Assembly (NCBI GenBank): GCA_964397015.1
Contig: CAYNHL010000003.1
Location: forward strand, 5,468 to 69,467
Length of the DNA: 64,000 nt
From: MADRE2 sp964397015
GTDB lineage: Bacteria > Desulfobacterota > Desulfobacteria > Desulfobacterales > Desulfobacteraceae
Direction: 5' to 3'
The notes under the pieces are model-generated. The model was not told the origin of the DNA. It ran no database searches and worked only from the letters and a program-made list of their open reading frames with translations. A program made the position numbers and the translations under genes. Shown piece by piece: positions 48,917-57,371 of the stretch (within the stretch, counting starts at the first letter, position 1; each line of letters begins with the position of its first letter).

Positions 48917-50080
48917 ATGAACCAGTGGTACTGCACTCTTTGTCATGACCGCACCCGCAGTGAGGAAAAGCCGGAAGTTTGTGCCAGTTGCGGGGCTGAC
49001 AACCGCATGATCCTGGATGAGGAGAGTGAACTGCCCCAAGACCTCGAAGAGGTCAGGTCCCGGGCCAGAACTCTTTTAAAAGGATTCTGCGCAGTATATC
49101 CTTTTTGCAACGGTGGAGATGACCGGATCTGCCAGCGCCAGGCCTACGGCAAACCCATAGGGTTCGGTGGAGCCGGCCAGGGGGGAGGCTTCAGGGCCAA
49201 TGTCACCGCCCTCCAGGAAGTTTTGCTGCAAACTTTTGTGGTCGGGGATCATTTCGATCCTGAAACATCTGTCCGGTTCCTTGGACTTGATCTTGATTTC
49301 CCTGTGCTTGCATCTTCTACCGCCGGTGTGGAAAGTTACAACAATGTCATGGCTGAATCCCTTTTCTGCAGGGCTGTCGTAAAAGGGGCCCGGGAAGCAG
49401 GCACCATAGCGTTGCGTGGTGATACCTGGTTTTACACTCTCGAGGATCATCCCGGCCTGGATGCGATCAGGGAAAATGAGGGATGGGGAATCCAGATTTT
49501 CAAACCACGAGCCCAGGACGATCTAAAGCGGTTGATCGAGATAGCTGAAAGCGCGGGGTGCAGGGCTGTGGGAGTGGATCTTGACGGCTGCGGTTCCACC
49601 AACATGGCCGCCCACGGGCAGCCGGTGTTCCGCAAGAACACAAAGGATATCAGGGAGCTGGTATCGTTTTCTTCACTGCCCTTTATTGCAAAAGGGGTAA
49701 TGACAGAGCACGATGCACTGCAATGCTGTGAAGCCGGGGTGTCGGCCATAGGGGTTTCCAATCATGGCGGCCGGGTACTTGACAGCACGCCCGGGGTAGC
49801 GGCCGTGCTGCCGAAAATACGGCAGGCTGTGGGCGACGATGTGGTGATCACTGCGGACGGAGGGGTCAGAACCGGTTATGATGTATTGAAAATGCTGGCC
49901 CTGGGAGCAAATGTCGTGATGCTGGGAAGGGATATCATTCGGGCTGCGGCCGGGGGCGGTGCCCTTGGAGTCCGGCTTCACTTGTCCCATATACATGCCG
50001 TGCTTCGGCACGCCATGCTCATGACCGGGGCCGTTGATATCGGGACGGCTGGTCCGGATATACTTCAAACAAAAGAATAG
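48917..50080 (+). CDS. Rubredoxin-like domain fused to an FMN-dependent alpha-hydroxyacid dehydrogenase-type enzyme
   Basis: 387 residues. Residues 1-30 form a rubredoxin-like site (WYCTLCHDR, VCASCGADN). The rest is a TIM-barrel FMN domain of the lactate oxidase family: VLASSTAGVESYNNVMAE, IFKPRAQDDLKRLIE, PFIAKGVMTEHDALQC, ISNHGG-type SNHGGRVLDSTPGV with the catalytic histidine, VITADGGVRTGYDVLKMLALGANVVMLGR. A cysteine-rich stretch (CAVYPFCNGGDDRICQRQAYGK) lies between them and could bind a further metal cluster. GGGAGG precedes the ATG. The fusion implies electron transfer from substrate through FMN to the metal site. The next gene is a flavodoxin. Confidence 0.87.
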   Translation: MNQWYCTLCHDRTRSEEKPEVCASCGADNRMILDEESELPQDLEEVRSRARTLLKGFCAVYPFCNGGDDRICQRQAYGKPIGFGGAGQGGGFRANVTALQEVLLQTFVVGDHFDPETSVRFLGLDLDFPVLASSTAGVESYNNVMAESLFCRAVVKGAREAGTIALRGDTWFYTLEDHPGLDAIRENEGWGIQIFKPRAQDDLKRLIEIAESAGCRAVGVDLDGCGSTNMAAHGQPVFRKNTKDIRELVSFSSLPFIAKGVMTEHDALQCCEAGVSAIGVSNHGGRVLDSTPGVAAVLPKIRQAVGDDVVITADGGVRTGYDVLKMLALGANVVMLGRDIIRAAAGGGALGVRLHLSHIHAVLRHAMLMTGAVDIGTAGPDILQTKE

Positions 50081-50113
50081 AAGCTAACAGAACTAATAAA
50101 AAGGAGTTTTGTC

Positions 50114-50545
50114 ATGGGAAAAGTACTGGTTGTATATGCCACGCGGTCTGACGAGACCAAGGCTATCGGGGAGCTTGTCGCTGAAGGATTGCGGATATCC
50201 GGTCATGAAGCACAGTTGAAAAAGGTCAGTGAGATCCAGTCTGAAAAGGACCTTGCAGGTTATGACGGGTATGTGTTTGGTTCGGCAACCTATCACGGGG
50301 AGATGATTCCCGGAATGAAGCAGATGCTGTTTATAGCCGAAAGGGCCGGACTCGAGGGAAAGCCCGGAGGTTCTTTTGGTGCCTATGGCTGGAGCGGTGA
50401 GGCGCCAGGCCGAATTTTCGATACCATGGAAAATATATTTAAAATGAAAATGGTGGACGGTCCGCTGATGTTAAAGGCCAGCTGGATGGACGGCGGAATT
50501 AAGGCCGCACAGGAATACGGCAGAAAACTTGCCGGTCTTTTGTAG
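50114..50545 (+). CDS. Flavodoxin-like protein
   Basis: 143 residues of the flavodoxin fold. VVYATRSDETKAIGELVAEGL is the FMN phosphate loop region, FGSATYHGEMIPGMKQML the second loop, and GAYGWSGEAPGRIFDTM closely resembles the flavodoxin part of flavodiiron proteins (compare GSYGWSGEAVKIL at the window end). It is therefore likely a stand-alone relative of that domain. AAAGGAGTTTTGTC precedes the ATG. It follows the rubredoxin-FMN gene by 33 bases and could exchange electrons with it. Confidence 0.9.
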   Translation: MGKVLVVYATRSDETKAIGELVAEGLRISGHEAQLKKVSEIQSEKDLAGYDGYVFGSATYHGEMIPGMKQMLFIAERAGLEGKPGGSFGAYGWSGEAPGRIFDTMENIFKMKMVDGPLMLKASWMDGGIKAAQEYGRKLAGLL

Positions 50546-50568
50546 CTTTTTGTTGCAGATCCGGCATC

Positions 50569-51546
50569 ATGAACAAAACAAGCAACGGCATGATTTCGGC
50601 TGCGGCCGGGGTACTCAAGCACGAATGGGGCATTGACCTGGAATGTATCCGCCCTGATCTCATGATCGAGGGCAGCCCTGAACGCAGCCTGTCTCGTCTG
50701 GTTGTCCAGGACACTCATAACAATCTATACCTGCTTGAACAATTCTGTGTGCAGCAGTATCCGGTAAAAAACAGGATCGCCGGTGTCCTGGACTATCTTT
50801 ATGAACAGGGCATCGAAGAGATTTGTCCCTTAATCAAAACCCTTTGCAAAGAAAGCCTGCCGGTTATCGGCAGTCACTGTTATCAACTGTCCCCATACCT
50901 GTCATCTCACGGTTTCAACCGCCCGGATTATCTGCAAGATGCCGGCGCCGGGGAAGCCCTGGCAGGTTTTCTGATCAGGATGAACCGGGTGTCGGACCAT
51001 GTGAAGTCCCGGTTCTCATTTCCCGTTTTTTCCATAAAGCGCTATATCCAGCACATGAAAACACAAATGAAGAACCATGATCCTGTGTATTACAGGCGGT
51101 ATCGACCTTTTTTTCGGTATTTGATCCCTTTTTTTCAAACAGCGCATGACCGGCTGCCCATGTCTTTTGTCCATGGAGATTTTCATCCCCTGAACGTCAT
51201 CTGGGCCGGCAGCCGGATCAAGGCAGTCATTGACTGGGAATTTACCGGCATCAAGCCCTGTATATACGACGCGGCCAACCTGGCGGGATGTGCCGGAATC
51301 GAAGATCCCGAAGGTCTGGGAATGAAAATGATCATGACATTTATCCGGTCATTGAAAAAATCAGGTATTTTTTCAGATCATGTCTGGGAATCGTTTTTTG
51401 AATATGTCCTCGCGTTGCGTTTTGCCTGGCTGGCCGAGTGGCTGCGGAAAAGGGATTTGCGGATGCTCGAGCTGGAGGCTCTTTATATGAAGATCCTGGT
51501 TGATCATGAACATGATCTCAAAGAGCTATGGCAGAAAGGAACATGA
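50569..51546 (+). CDS. Aminoglycoside-phosphotransferase-fold kinase
   Basis: 325 residues of the APH/ChoK-like kinase fold. The catalytic loop is FVHGDFHPLNVIWAG (H-x-D-x4-N), and the metal-binding VIDWEFTGIKPCIYDAANLAG follows. The N-terminal lobe is less typical but has LYLLEQFC. Members phosphorylate small molecules such as sugars, choline or antibiotics; related proteins are also spore-coat kinases. The substrate is unknown. It starts at ATG 50569, 23 bases after the flavodoxin gene, with only a weak ribosome-binding site. Confidence 0.85.
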   Translation: MNKTSNGMISAAAGVLKHEWGIDLECIRPDLMIEGSPERSLSRLVVQDTHNNLYLLEQFCVQQYPVKNRIAGVLDYLYEQGIEEICPLIKTLCKESLPVIGSHCYQLSPYLSSHGFNRPDYLQDAGAGEALAGFLIRMNRVSDHVKSRFSFPVFSIKRYIQHMKTQMKNHDPVYYRRYRPFFRYLIPFFQTAHDRLPMSFVHGDFHPLNVIWAGSRIKAVIDWEFTGIKPCIYDAANLAGCAGIEDPEGLGMKMIMTFIRSLKKSGIFSDHVWESFFEYVLALRFAWLAEWLRKRDLRMLELEALYMKILVDHEHDLKELWQKGT

Positions 51547-51652
51547 AGAAAACGGCGATGGGATTTCCCACCGCCGTCATAACTGCCTGCATAAAGGATT
51601 ATATCAGTCCAGAACTTCCATGAGTTTGCCGCATCCTTTATTAAGTTTGAGT

Positions 51653-52000
51653 TCAGAACGTGATAATTTCAAAATCATTGTCTTTGAATCCTGCCATTGA
51701 AGGGTGACCTGACATATCGTCCAGTATTGTCAGATCCTGGCTCAGGGCAGCATCGAGTGTTCCCATCTTGCCGGCACATGCCCTGCAGACCCCGGCAACG
51801 AGATCCTGGTCAATCACTTTATGCCACAGGCTGTTCAGGGGGTGGGAAGCTGAAATAAGCTCGGGTATCAGTTTGACGCTCGCGCCCTCCATGACGATCT
51901 GGCAGTCATGACCCCTGGATTTCATATCCAGTGCATTCAAAAGGACATGAATAAAGCACATGGGGTCTGGATTGAATACGAACAAAGCGAATTTTTTCAT
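51653..52000 (-). CDS. DsrE-like small protein
   Basis: 115 residues with a DsrE/DsrF-like fold pattern: FALFVFNPDPMCFIHVLLNALDMKSRGHDCQIVMEGASVKLIPEL and VAGVCRACAGKMG. The two cysteines in GVCRACAG match the region where DsrE-type proteins carry their sulfur-trafficking cysteine. Function is not established for this branch. The gene is transcribed away from the FAD oxidoreductase gene across a 341-base region that has two palindromes. It begins at ATG 52000 after GGAGACAAC. Confidence 0.8.
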   Translation of the reverse strand: MKKFALFVFNPDPMCFIHVLLNALDMKSRGHDCQIVMEGASVKLIPELISASHPLNSLWHKVIDQDLVAGVCRACAGKMGTLDAALSQDLTILDDMSGHPSMAGFKDNDFEIITF

Positions 52001-52114
52001 GTTGTCTCCATATAAAAAGGGTTGTATTTTGCACTCAGGAATAATACAAGTTTTGTACCAGTGGTGCAGGCTCGGTTATCTTAAGCTTTTTCAACGGCAC
52101 CGGCCGCCGGCAGA

Positions 52115-52130
52115 CTGTATCTTGATACAG
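52115..52130. promoter_or_regulatory. Palindrome upstream of the sigma54-type promoter
   Basis: CTGTATCTTGATACAG has perfect seven-base arms and a two-base centre. It lies about 135 bases upstream of the -24 box at 52264, the distance expected for an enhancer-binding protein site. The binding protein is unknown and not encoded next to it. Confidence 0.5.
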
Positions 52131-52263
52131 TATTGTTTCGTTCGGATCTGTCCCATTTTTCAGCAGGCGAAAGGGAATGCCCCCGGGTCCAAAAGAACCA
52201 AGAGCGGCCTGCATAAAAGATTTTCCTGCAAAAAATATAATTTTGGCCTGGTTTTCACTGGTC

Positions 52264-52279
52264 AGGCACGATGATTGCT
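52264..52279 (+). promoter_or_regulatory. Candidate sigma54 promoter of the FAD oxidoreductase gene
   Basis: AGGCACGATGATTGCT matches the -24/-12 consensus at every position but the first base, with GG and GC ten bases apart. Transcription would start near 52291, about 50 bases before ATG 52342. Confidence 0.7.
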
Positions 52280-52341
52280 ATGCTATGTTGCCTGAATTGA
52301 AACTTTTTAAAATTGAAAATCGTTATTCCAAGGAGGCGCCC

Positions 52342-53478
52342 ATGACAAATTATCTGATTATCGGAAACGGTGTTGCCGGAACCACAGCTGCACAGGAAAT
52401 CCGAAAACATGATTCCAGTGGGCCCGTCACCATTGTAACCCAGGAGACCCTCCCTTTTTATTCGCGTATAAAACTGCCTGATTTCATTGCAGGCATAACA
52501 GGCGAAGAAGGGCTGGTCATCCGACAAACGCAGTGGTACAGTGATCATGATATCACTCTCAAGACCGGTGTCACCATTATGGATATCAACCCGGATACCC
52601 ACGAGGCAATCGATGATACCGGTACAGTCTATAATTATGACCGCCTGCTGCTGGCCACAGGGAGCCTGTCCTTTATTCCTCCGGTTGACGGCAGCGATCT
52701 TGAAAATGTTTTTGCCCTTCGGACATATACGGATGCCGTGGATATTGTTAATGCGGCAGCTCATGCAAAGACGGCCGTTGTCATCGGGGGCGGCCTGCTC
52801 GGCCTTGAAGCGGCTTATGCCCTGATAAAAAAAGGGCTGAAGGTCATTGTTATCGAATTTTTTGACCGGCTGCTGCCCAGGCAGATGGACTACGAGGGAG
52901 CCGGGCTGCTTAAAAAAATGCTCGAGGATCTGAGTTTTGAATTCAGGCTCGGGGCGAAAACAAAAGCTGTTTTTGGAGCAAATCGCGTGGAAGGCATCGA
53001 ACTGGAATCAGGTGAAAAAGTTCAGGCGGACCTTGTATTGTTTTCTACAGGTGTCCGCTCAAACCTTGATCTGCCGGGAAAGCTTGACCTTTCTTCTAAC
53101 AGAGGGGTAATAGTCAACGAATACATGGAGACCGGCCTGGCTGATATTTTTGCGGCAGGGGACGTGGCCCAGTATGAGAACACCAACTTCTGCATATGGC
53201 CTGAGGCCATGGAGCAGGGCAGGATAGCCGGGATCAACATGGCAGGCTCCCGGACAGCCTTTGAACCCGTGGTGCCGTCCAACCGCCTCAAGGTGGCAGG
53301 TATCGACCTTGGATCGGCAGGGGAGATCGACCCGGACAATGAGCTGGACAATGACATTGAAACCGGGGAACGAGTTTATCGAAAAACAGTCCGGAAAAAC
53401 GGAAAGGTCGTCGGCCTTATTATGCTTGGCGACACATCCGGTTTCTCCGGCGTGGTCCGGCAGATGGCTGCCGGGTAA
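52342..53478 (+). CDS. FAD-dependent pyridine nucleotide-disulfide family oxidoreductase (rubredoxin reductase-like)
   Basis: 378 residues from ATG 52342, with AAGGAGGCGCC upstream; the longer frame is spurious. FAD site: IIGNGVAGTTAAQEIRK; NAD(P)H site: VVIGGGLLGLEAAYALIKKG; second FAD site: IFAAGDVAQ. There is no redox-active cysteine pair, as in rubredoxin or ferredoxin reductases and NADH oxidases of this size. Likely role: NAD(P)H-driven reduction of rubredoxin or a related carrier for the neighbouring rubrerythrin and desulfoferrodoxin. This is inferred from gene order. Confidence 0.9.
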   Translation: MTNYLIIGNGVAGTTAAQEIRKHDSSGPVTIVTQETLPFYSRIKLPDFIAGITGEEGLVIRQTQWYSDHDITLKTGVTIMDINPDTHEAIDDTGTVYNYDRLLLATGSLSFIPPVDGSDLENVFALRTYTDAVDIVNAAAHAKTAVVIGGGLLGLEAAYALIKKGLKVIVIEFFDRLLPRQMDYEGAGLLKKMLEDLSFEFRLGAKTKAVFGANRVEGIELESGEKVQADLVLFSTGVRSNLDLPGKLDLSSNRGVIVNEYMETGLADIFAAGDVAQYENTNFCIWPEAMEQGRIAGINMAGSRTAFEPVVPSNRLKVAGIDLGSAGEIDPDNELDNDIETGERVYRKTVRKNGKVVGLIMLGDTSGFSGVVRQMAAG

Positions 53479-53528
53479 TAACTGAATAACCCTATTGACA
53501 ACAACAATATTACATCAAAGGAGGAATA

Positions 53529-54107
53529 ATGCCTCAGCTCAAAGGAACTGAAACTGAAAAAAATTTGTTGAAAGCGTTTGCAGGGGAATCCCAGGCACGT
53601 AACCGGTATACCTATTTTGCCTCAAAAGCAAAATCAGAAGGGTATGTACAGATTCAATCCATTTTTGAAGAAACCGCAAACCATGAAAAAGAACACGCCA
53701 AACGCCTGTTCAAATATCTGGAATCCGGAGAGGAACTGGAAATAACAGCGGCATTTCCGGCAGGGACGATCGGATGCACCACTGACAATCTCAAGGAAGC
53801 TGCAGCAGGGGAAAACTATGAGCATACAAGCATGTATCCCGAATTTGCCGCTGTTGCAAGAAAAGAAGGTTTCGAGGATATTGCCCGGACCTTTGAGTCC
53901 ATTGCAGTGGCCGAACTTTACCATGAACAGCGTTACCTGGCACTCATGAACAACATTGAATCCGGGCGGGTTTTCAAACGGGAACCGGCCGTTACTTGGC
54001 GGTGCCGTAACTGCGGGTATAACCATGAAGGAACAGAGCCACCCGATCTTTGTCCTGCCTGTGCCCATGCCAAGGCCCATTTTGAACTCAAACCGGAAAA
54101 TTATTAA
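53529..54107 (+). CDS. Rubrerythrin
   Basis: 192 residues. The ferritin-like diiron domain (1-145) has GTETEKNLLKAFAGESQARNRYTYFASKAKSEGY and EETANHEKEHAKRLFKYL, and FESIAVAELYHEQRYLALMNNI supplies the second set of ligands. The C-terminal rubredoxin domain has WRCRNCGYNHEG and DLCPACAHAKAHF. It reduces hydrogen peroxide with electrons from rubredoxin or a reductase. AAAGGAGGAATA precedes the ATG. It lies between the FAD oxidoreductase and desulfoferrodoxin genes, forming an oxidative defence group. Confidence 0.95.
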   Translation: MPQLKGTETEKNLLKAFAGESQARNRYTYFASKAKSEGYVQIQSIFEETANHEKEHAKRLFKYLESGEELEITAAFPAGTIGCTTDNLKEAAAGENYEHTSMYPEFAAVARKEGFEDIARTFESIAVAELYHEQRYLALMNNIESGRVFKREPAVTWRCRNCGYNHEGTEPPDLCPACAHAKAHFELKPENY

Positions 54108-54110
54108 CTC

Positions 54111-54170
54111 AACTTTCGTCAGTTGGTGAGTTAAGTTGGGTCTGAGTTAAGTGAGGTCAGGCTTGCATTT
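54111..54170 (+). repeat. Dispersed repeat, copy 2
   Basis: Starts AACTTTCGTCAGTTGGTGAG, then TTAAGTTGGGTCTGAG, and repeats a second time as TTAAGTGAGGTCAGGCTTGC. It shares its blocks with 41490-41530 and has an internal duplication. It sits between the rubrerythrin and desulfoferrodoxin genes. Confidence 0.6.
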
Positions 54171-54208
54171 TTGAATATCAACCTGCATTCTTGAAAAGGA
54201 GGCACGAA

Positions 54209-54589
54209 ATGGCTGAAAAATATGGAATTTATAAATGTGAGAAATGCGGTAACATCGTCCAGGTTCTACTTGCGGAAAAACCGCCGGTAATGTGCTGCGG
54301 AAAGCCCATGGACAGGCTTGTGGCCAATACCGTTGACGCTGCGAAGGAAAAACATGTCCCTGTAGTTGAAAAAATTGACGGCGGGTACAAGGTGTCCGTC
54401 GGCAGTGTCGCTCATCCCATGACACCGGAACACTGGATAGTGTGGATTGAACTGGTGACAGAAAATGGAACCCTTATCCAGCGCAAATTCCTGGATCCAT
54501 CCGATGAACCGCAGGCAACGTTTTTGACAGGTGAAAACAAGGTGATTGCCCGTGAGTACTGCAACCTCCACGGTCTCTGGGAGTACTGA
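54209..54589 (+). CDS. dfx: Desulfoferrodoxin (2Fe superoxide reductase)
   Basis: 126 residues from ATG 54209, after AAAAGGAGGCACGAA. The N-terminal desulforedoxin domain has IYKCEKCGN and VMCCGKPM, the four cysteines of centre I. The superoxide reductase domain has EKHVPVVEKIDGGYKVSVGSVAHPMTPEHWIVWIEL and ends with YCNLHGLWEY; these histidines and the cysteine form centre II. It reduces superoxide to peroxide without releasing oxygen, complementing the adjacent rubrerythrin. It is followed by a strong terminator. Confidence 0.97.
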   Translation: MAEKYGIYKCEKCGNIVQVLLAEKPPVMCCGKPMDRLVANTVDAAKEKHVPVVEKIDGGYKVSVGSVAHPMTPEHWIVWIELVTENGTLIQRKFLDPSDEPQATFLTGENKVIAREYCNLHGLWEY

Positions 54590-54619
54590 TTCCCTTTAAG
54601 GCAGTCTCCGGCTTCTTTA

Positions 54620-54658
54620 CGTTCCCTGTGATCCTGTATTACAGGGAACGTTATTTTT
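54620..54658 (+). terminator. Rho-independent terminator after desulfoferrodoxin
   Basis: CGTTCCCTGT (54620-54629) and ACAGGGAACG (54641-54650) form a perfect ten-base stem, followed by TTATTTTT. It lies between the convergent dfx and HDOD genes and fits plus-strand transcripts. Confidence 0.88.
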
Positions 54659-55503
54659 CATGCCAGGCTGGTGGCGGCCATTGCATCTTCGAGCGCGATT
54701 TCCAGCTGTGCAATTGTGATTTCGGACAGGCCGAGGATATCAGCTTCCCTGGAGCTGATAATGCCGGACAAATCTTCGCTGGGATCTTTTCGTTCCATTT
54801 TCAGGCAGACCTCGTTTACGAGCCGGACAATCAGCAGCAGCAGGTCTGAATGATCATAGGATTCCCCGTGGTGATCCCGGGCAATATTCCGGTATTGCTC
54901 CGGCAGGTTCCACTTGCTGAGCAGGGCATATCCGAGTTCCTGGTGAAGGCTGTCCATTATTTTTTCCATGAGTTCCGGGGTGGGCTTTATGGCTGCAGTT
55001 TTGTCCCTGAGAATTTTTTCAAGGGCAGTGAGAATGTAAAGCTTTCCCATGTCATGCAGCAGGCCGGCGATAAAGGCCTTGGGTATGATATGGTCCAAAG
55101 ACAGGTGCCTTGCGGTCCAGAGGGAACCGATGGCACAGCGCACGGAGTGTGTCCACAAACGGTTCTGGTATTGCCTGACAAAGGAGTTGGAGGATTTGAA
55201 ATTCTGCTTGTGAATAATCCCCATAATGATATTGACCATTTCGATCTGGCCCAGTCTCAGTACGGCCTCCTTTATAGTTTCGACTTCTCCGAGTCCTTTG
55301 TAAAAAGGAGAATTGGCAGCCTTTAAAATCTGGCTGATCAATGTGGGATCCGTCCTGATCTGCTGAATGACGGTTTTAAAATCCGGGTCGGGCCGGGTGA
55401 TTTCACGTTGCAGCTTCAGTGCTTTCGGGCTTAGAACAGGAAGGGACTCCTCCTTTTTCACCTGGCTTTTGATGATGTCGATTATGGATGCTGCTGAGGC
55501 CAT
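54658..55503 (-). CDS. HDOD domain protein next to PilB/GspE-like ATPase
   Basis: About 281 residues from ATG 55503, with AGGAG ten bases upstream; a TTG at 55512 overlaps the ATPase stop. The HDOD domain (about 15-220) has LPVLSPKALKLQREI, IRTDPTLISQILKAANSPFYKGLGEV and GLLHDMGKLYIL, keeping the HD pair. VEDs such as GESYDHSDLLLLIVRLVNEVCL follow. HDOD proteins are signalling adaptors. The coupling to an ATPase with MshEN domains suggests a role in its regulation, which is inference. Confidence 0.87.
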   Translation of the reverse strand: MASAASIIDIIKSQVKKEESLPVLSPKALKLQREITRPDPDFKTVIQQIRTDPTLISQILKAANSPFYKGLGEVETIKEAVLRLGQIEMVNIIMGIIHKQNFKSSNSFVRQYQNRLWTHSVRCAIGSLWTARHLSLDHIIPKAFIAGLLHDMGKLYILTALEKILRDKTAAIKPTPELMEKIMDSLHQELGYALLSKWNLPEQYRNIARDHHGESYDHSDLLLLIVRLVNEVCLKMERKDPSEDLSGIISSREADILGLSEITIAQLEIALEDAMAATSLA

Positions 55504-55508
55504 ATAGT

Positions 55509-57371
55509 TCAAACTCCTGACAATCGGTTAATTTCCTGTACCGGCCGTGGTGGGATCAATCTCGGGATGCACCTGAAGAGTTCATCCAGTGTCGTGATGC
55601 CGGCTGTGACCTTTGACAGAGCGTCTTCCATCAACGTGACAAGCCCGGTGGTGTCTACGCTTATTTTCCTGATTTCATAGCTGGATTTATGGCCCAGTAT
55701 GGCTTCCCTGACATATTCGTTCAAAATGAGCATTTCAAATACCGCGATCCGCCCCTTGTATCCTGTGTGGTTGCATGCACTGCATCCCTTTCCCCTGGCC
55801 AGTTCATACCGTCCGAAATCCTCGGGCGTGTAGCCTAAAAGCTTGAAATCTCTGGCCTGGGCCTTGTAGGGAACCTTGCATGCAGGGCAGATACGTCGCA
55901 ACAGCCTCTGGGCCATGACACAAACGACGGTCGATGAGATGAGGAAAGCCTCGATATCCATGTTCAACAGCCTAATCAGCCCGCTGATGCTGTCTTCCGT
56001 ATGAAAGGATGTCAATACTTTGTGACCTGTCAATGCCGCATGGACAGCCACATCTGCCGAGTAGTTGTCCCGGATTTCACCTATCACTATCACATCCGGG
56101 TCCTGCCGCACTACATGGCGCAGGGTTTCATCATAGGTCAGGTTAATGGCAGGATTTATCGAACACTGGCTGATGCCTTCCATGACATATTCCACAGGAT
56201 CTTCGGCTGTTATGATACTGATCTGGGGGTTTTTTATCTGGTTTATGCAGCTGTACAGGGTGGTGGTTTTACCCGAACCCGTGGGTCCGGTGATGATCAG
56301 TACGCCGCTTGGAACATCGAGCACGTCCCTGGTAAAACGCTCCAGCATTTTGGGTTGCATGCCGATTTCTTCAAGCGGAATGATCTGGTCTATCCGGTTC
56401 AGCACACGTAAAACAATTTTTTCACCAAAAACCGTGGCATAAATCGATACCCGCAGGTCATAGCTGTTGCCCCGGACCTCGTAGGACATCCGTCCATCCT
56501 GGTGACGGCGTTTTTCTGCAATGTTGGCCTTGCTCAAGACCTTGATCCTGGCGGCCACCATTGTGGCGGCATCGATAGGAAACTCCTTGTGAAGGACCAG
56601 GATTCCATCAATCCGGAATCTTACCTGGAGCATTTCCCGGTAAGGTTCGATGTGAATGTCGCTGGCTCCCTGGTCAATGGCAGATTCTATGAGGTTGTTG
56701 ACAATGCCCATGGCAGTATTTTCATCAACTTCAACACGCACGGCTGACCTGCCGGTTTCAAATCGCTCCAGGGTTTTGTCAATTTTCTTTTCAGAGGCTA
56801 TGGCAATGGTAAAACTGGAACCGAGCAGCTTTCTTGCGGCCTGGATGTCGGTTTTGCTGAACGGATCTGCAAATGCCACCACCAGGGTATCATTGTCTTT
56901 TCTGACCGGAATGAAGTGATTGGCACGGCACCACTTGATGGGGATATCCCGGACTATTTCTTCATCAATTTCCATTGTGGACAGGTCTATGAATTCAAAT
57001 CCCATCTGGACGGACAAAGCTTCGAGGAAATCAGCCTCTGTCAGGAACTGGTTTTCAATGATGATCTGGCCGAGCCGCTTGTCTTTTTCAGTTTTCTGTA
57101 TATCCAGTGCCGATTGGAGCTTTTCCCTTGACAGGTAACCGAACTCCACCATCAGGTCCCCGATTCTCAAGGACAGGTGGTTTTTTCTCAACGCAGACTT
57201 GATTTGATCTTCACTCACGTATTTCAAGTCTTTCAACGTGTCGACAAGGGATTTTTGCGTGGTCAGCTTGGACTGGACCCTTATGGCGTATTCCGCCTGT
57301 TTTTCTGTCAGGTGTCCCTCCCGGATCAGCAGGGCGGCTATCTCATTTGGGCGAGATGTGCTGTCTGTCAT
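55509..57371 (-). CDS. GspE/PilB-type secretion ATPase with MshEN domains
   Basis: 620 residues from ATG 57371; the longer frame overlaps the AI-2E gene. The N-terminus has three MshEN-like repeats at about 9-35, 70-93 and 100-123 (for example RIGDLMVEFGYLSREKL and RLGQIIIENQFLTEADF), which bind c-di-GMP in characterised relatives. The ATPase core has Walker A GPTGSGKTTT (362-371), Walker B VIVIGEIRD, and the zinc site RRICPACK plus CSACNHTGYKGR. It should power type II secretion or type IV pilus assembly, yet no other gene of such a system is in the window. Confidence 0.92.
   Translation of the reverse strand: MTDSTSRPNEIAALLIREGHLTEKQAEYAIRVQSKLTTQKSLVDTLKDLKYVSEDQIKSALRKNHLSLRIGDLMVEFGYLSREKLQSALDIQKTEKDKRLGQIIIENQFLTEADFLEALSVQMGFEFIDLSTMEIDEEIVRDIPIKWCRANHFIPVRKDNDTLVVAFADPFSKTDIQAARKLLGSSFTIAIASEKKIDKTLERFETGRSAVRVEVDENTAMGIVNNLIESAIDQGASDIHIEPYREMLQVRFRIDGILVLHKEFPIDAATMVAARIKVLSKANIAEKRRHQDGRMSYEVRGNSYDLRVSIYATVFGEKIVLRVLNRIDQIIPLEEIGMQPKMLERFTRDVLDVPSGVLIITGPTGSGKTTTLYSCINQIKNPQISIITAEDPVEYVMEGISQCSINPAINLTYDETLRHVVRQDPDVIVIGEIRDNYSADVAVHAALTGHKVLTSFHTEDSISGLIRLLNMDIEAFLISSTVVCVMAQRLLRRICPACKVPYKAQARDFKLLGYTPEDFGRYELARGKGCSACNHTGYKGRIAVFEMLILNEYVREAILGHKSSYEIRKISVDTTGLVTLMEDALSKVTAGITTLDELFRCIPRLIPPRPVQEINRLSGV

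Larger units (their letters stand above)
52001..52341. other. Divergent regulatory region between the DsrE-like and FAD oxidoreductase genes
   Basis: 341 bases with no gene. It contains a small palindrome TACAAGTTTTGTA (52045-52057), a larger one, CTGTATCTTGATACAG (52115-52130), and a sigma54-type promoter at 52264-52279. The rest has no recognised feature. Confidence 0.5.
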
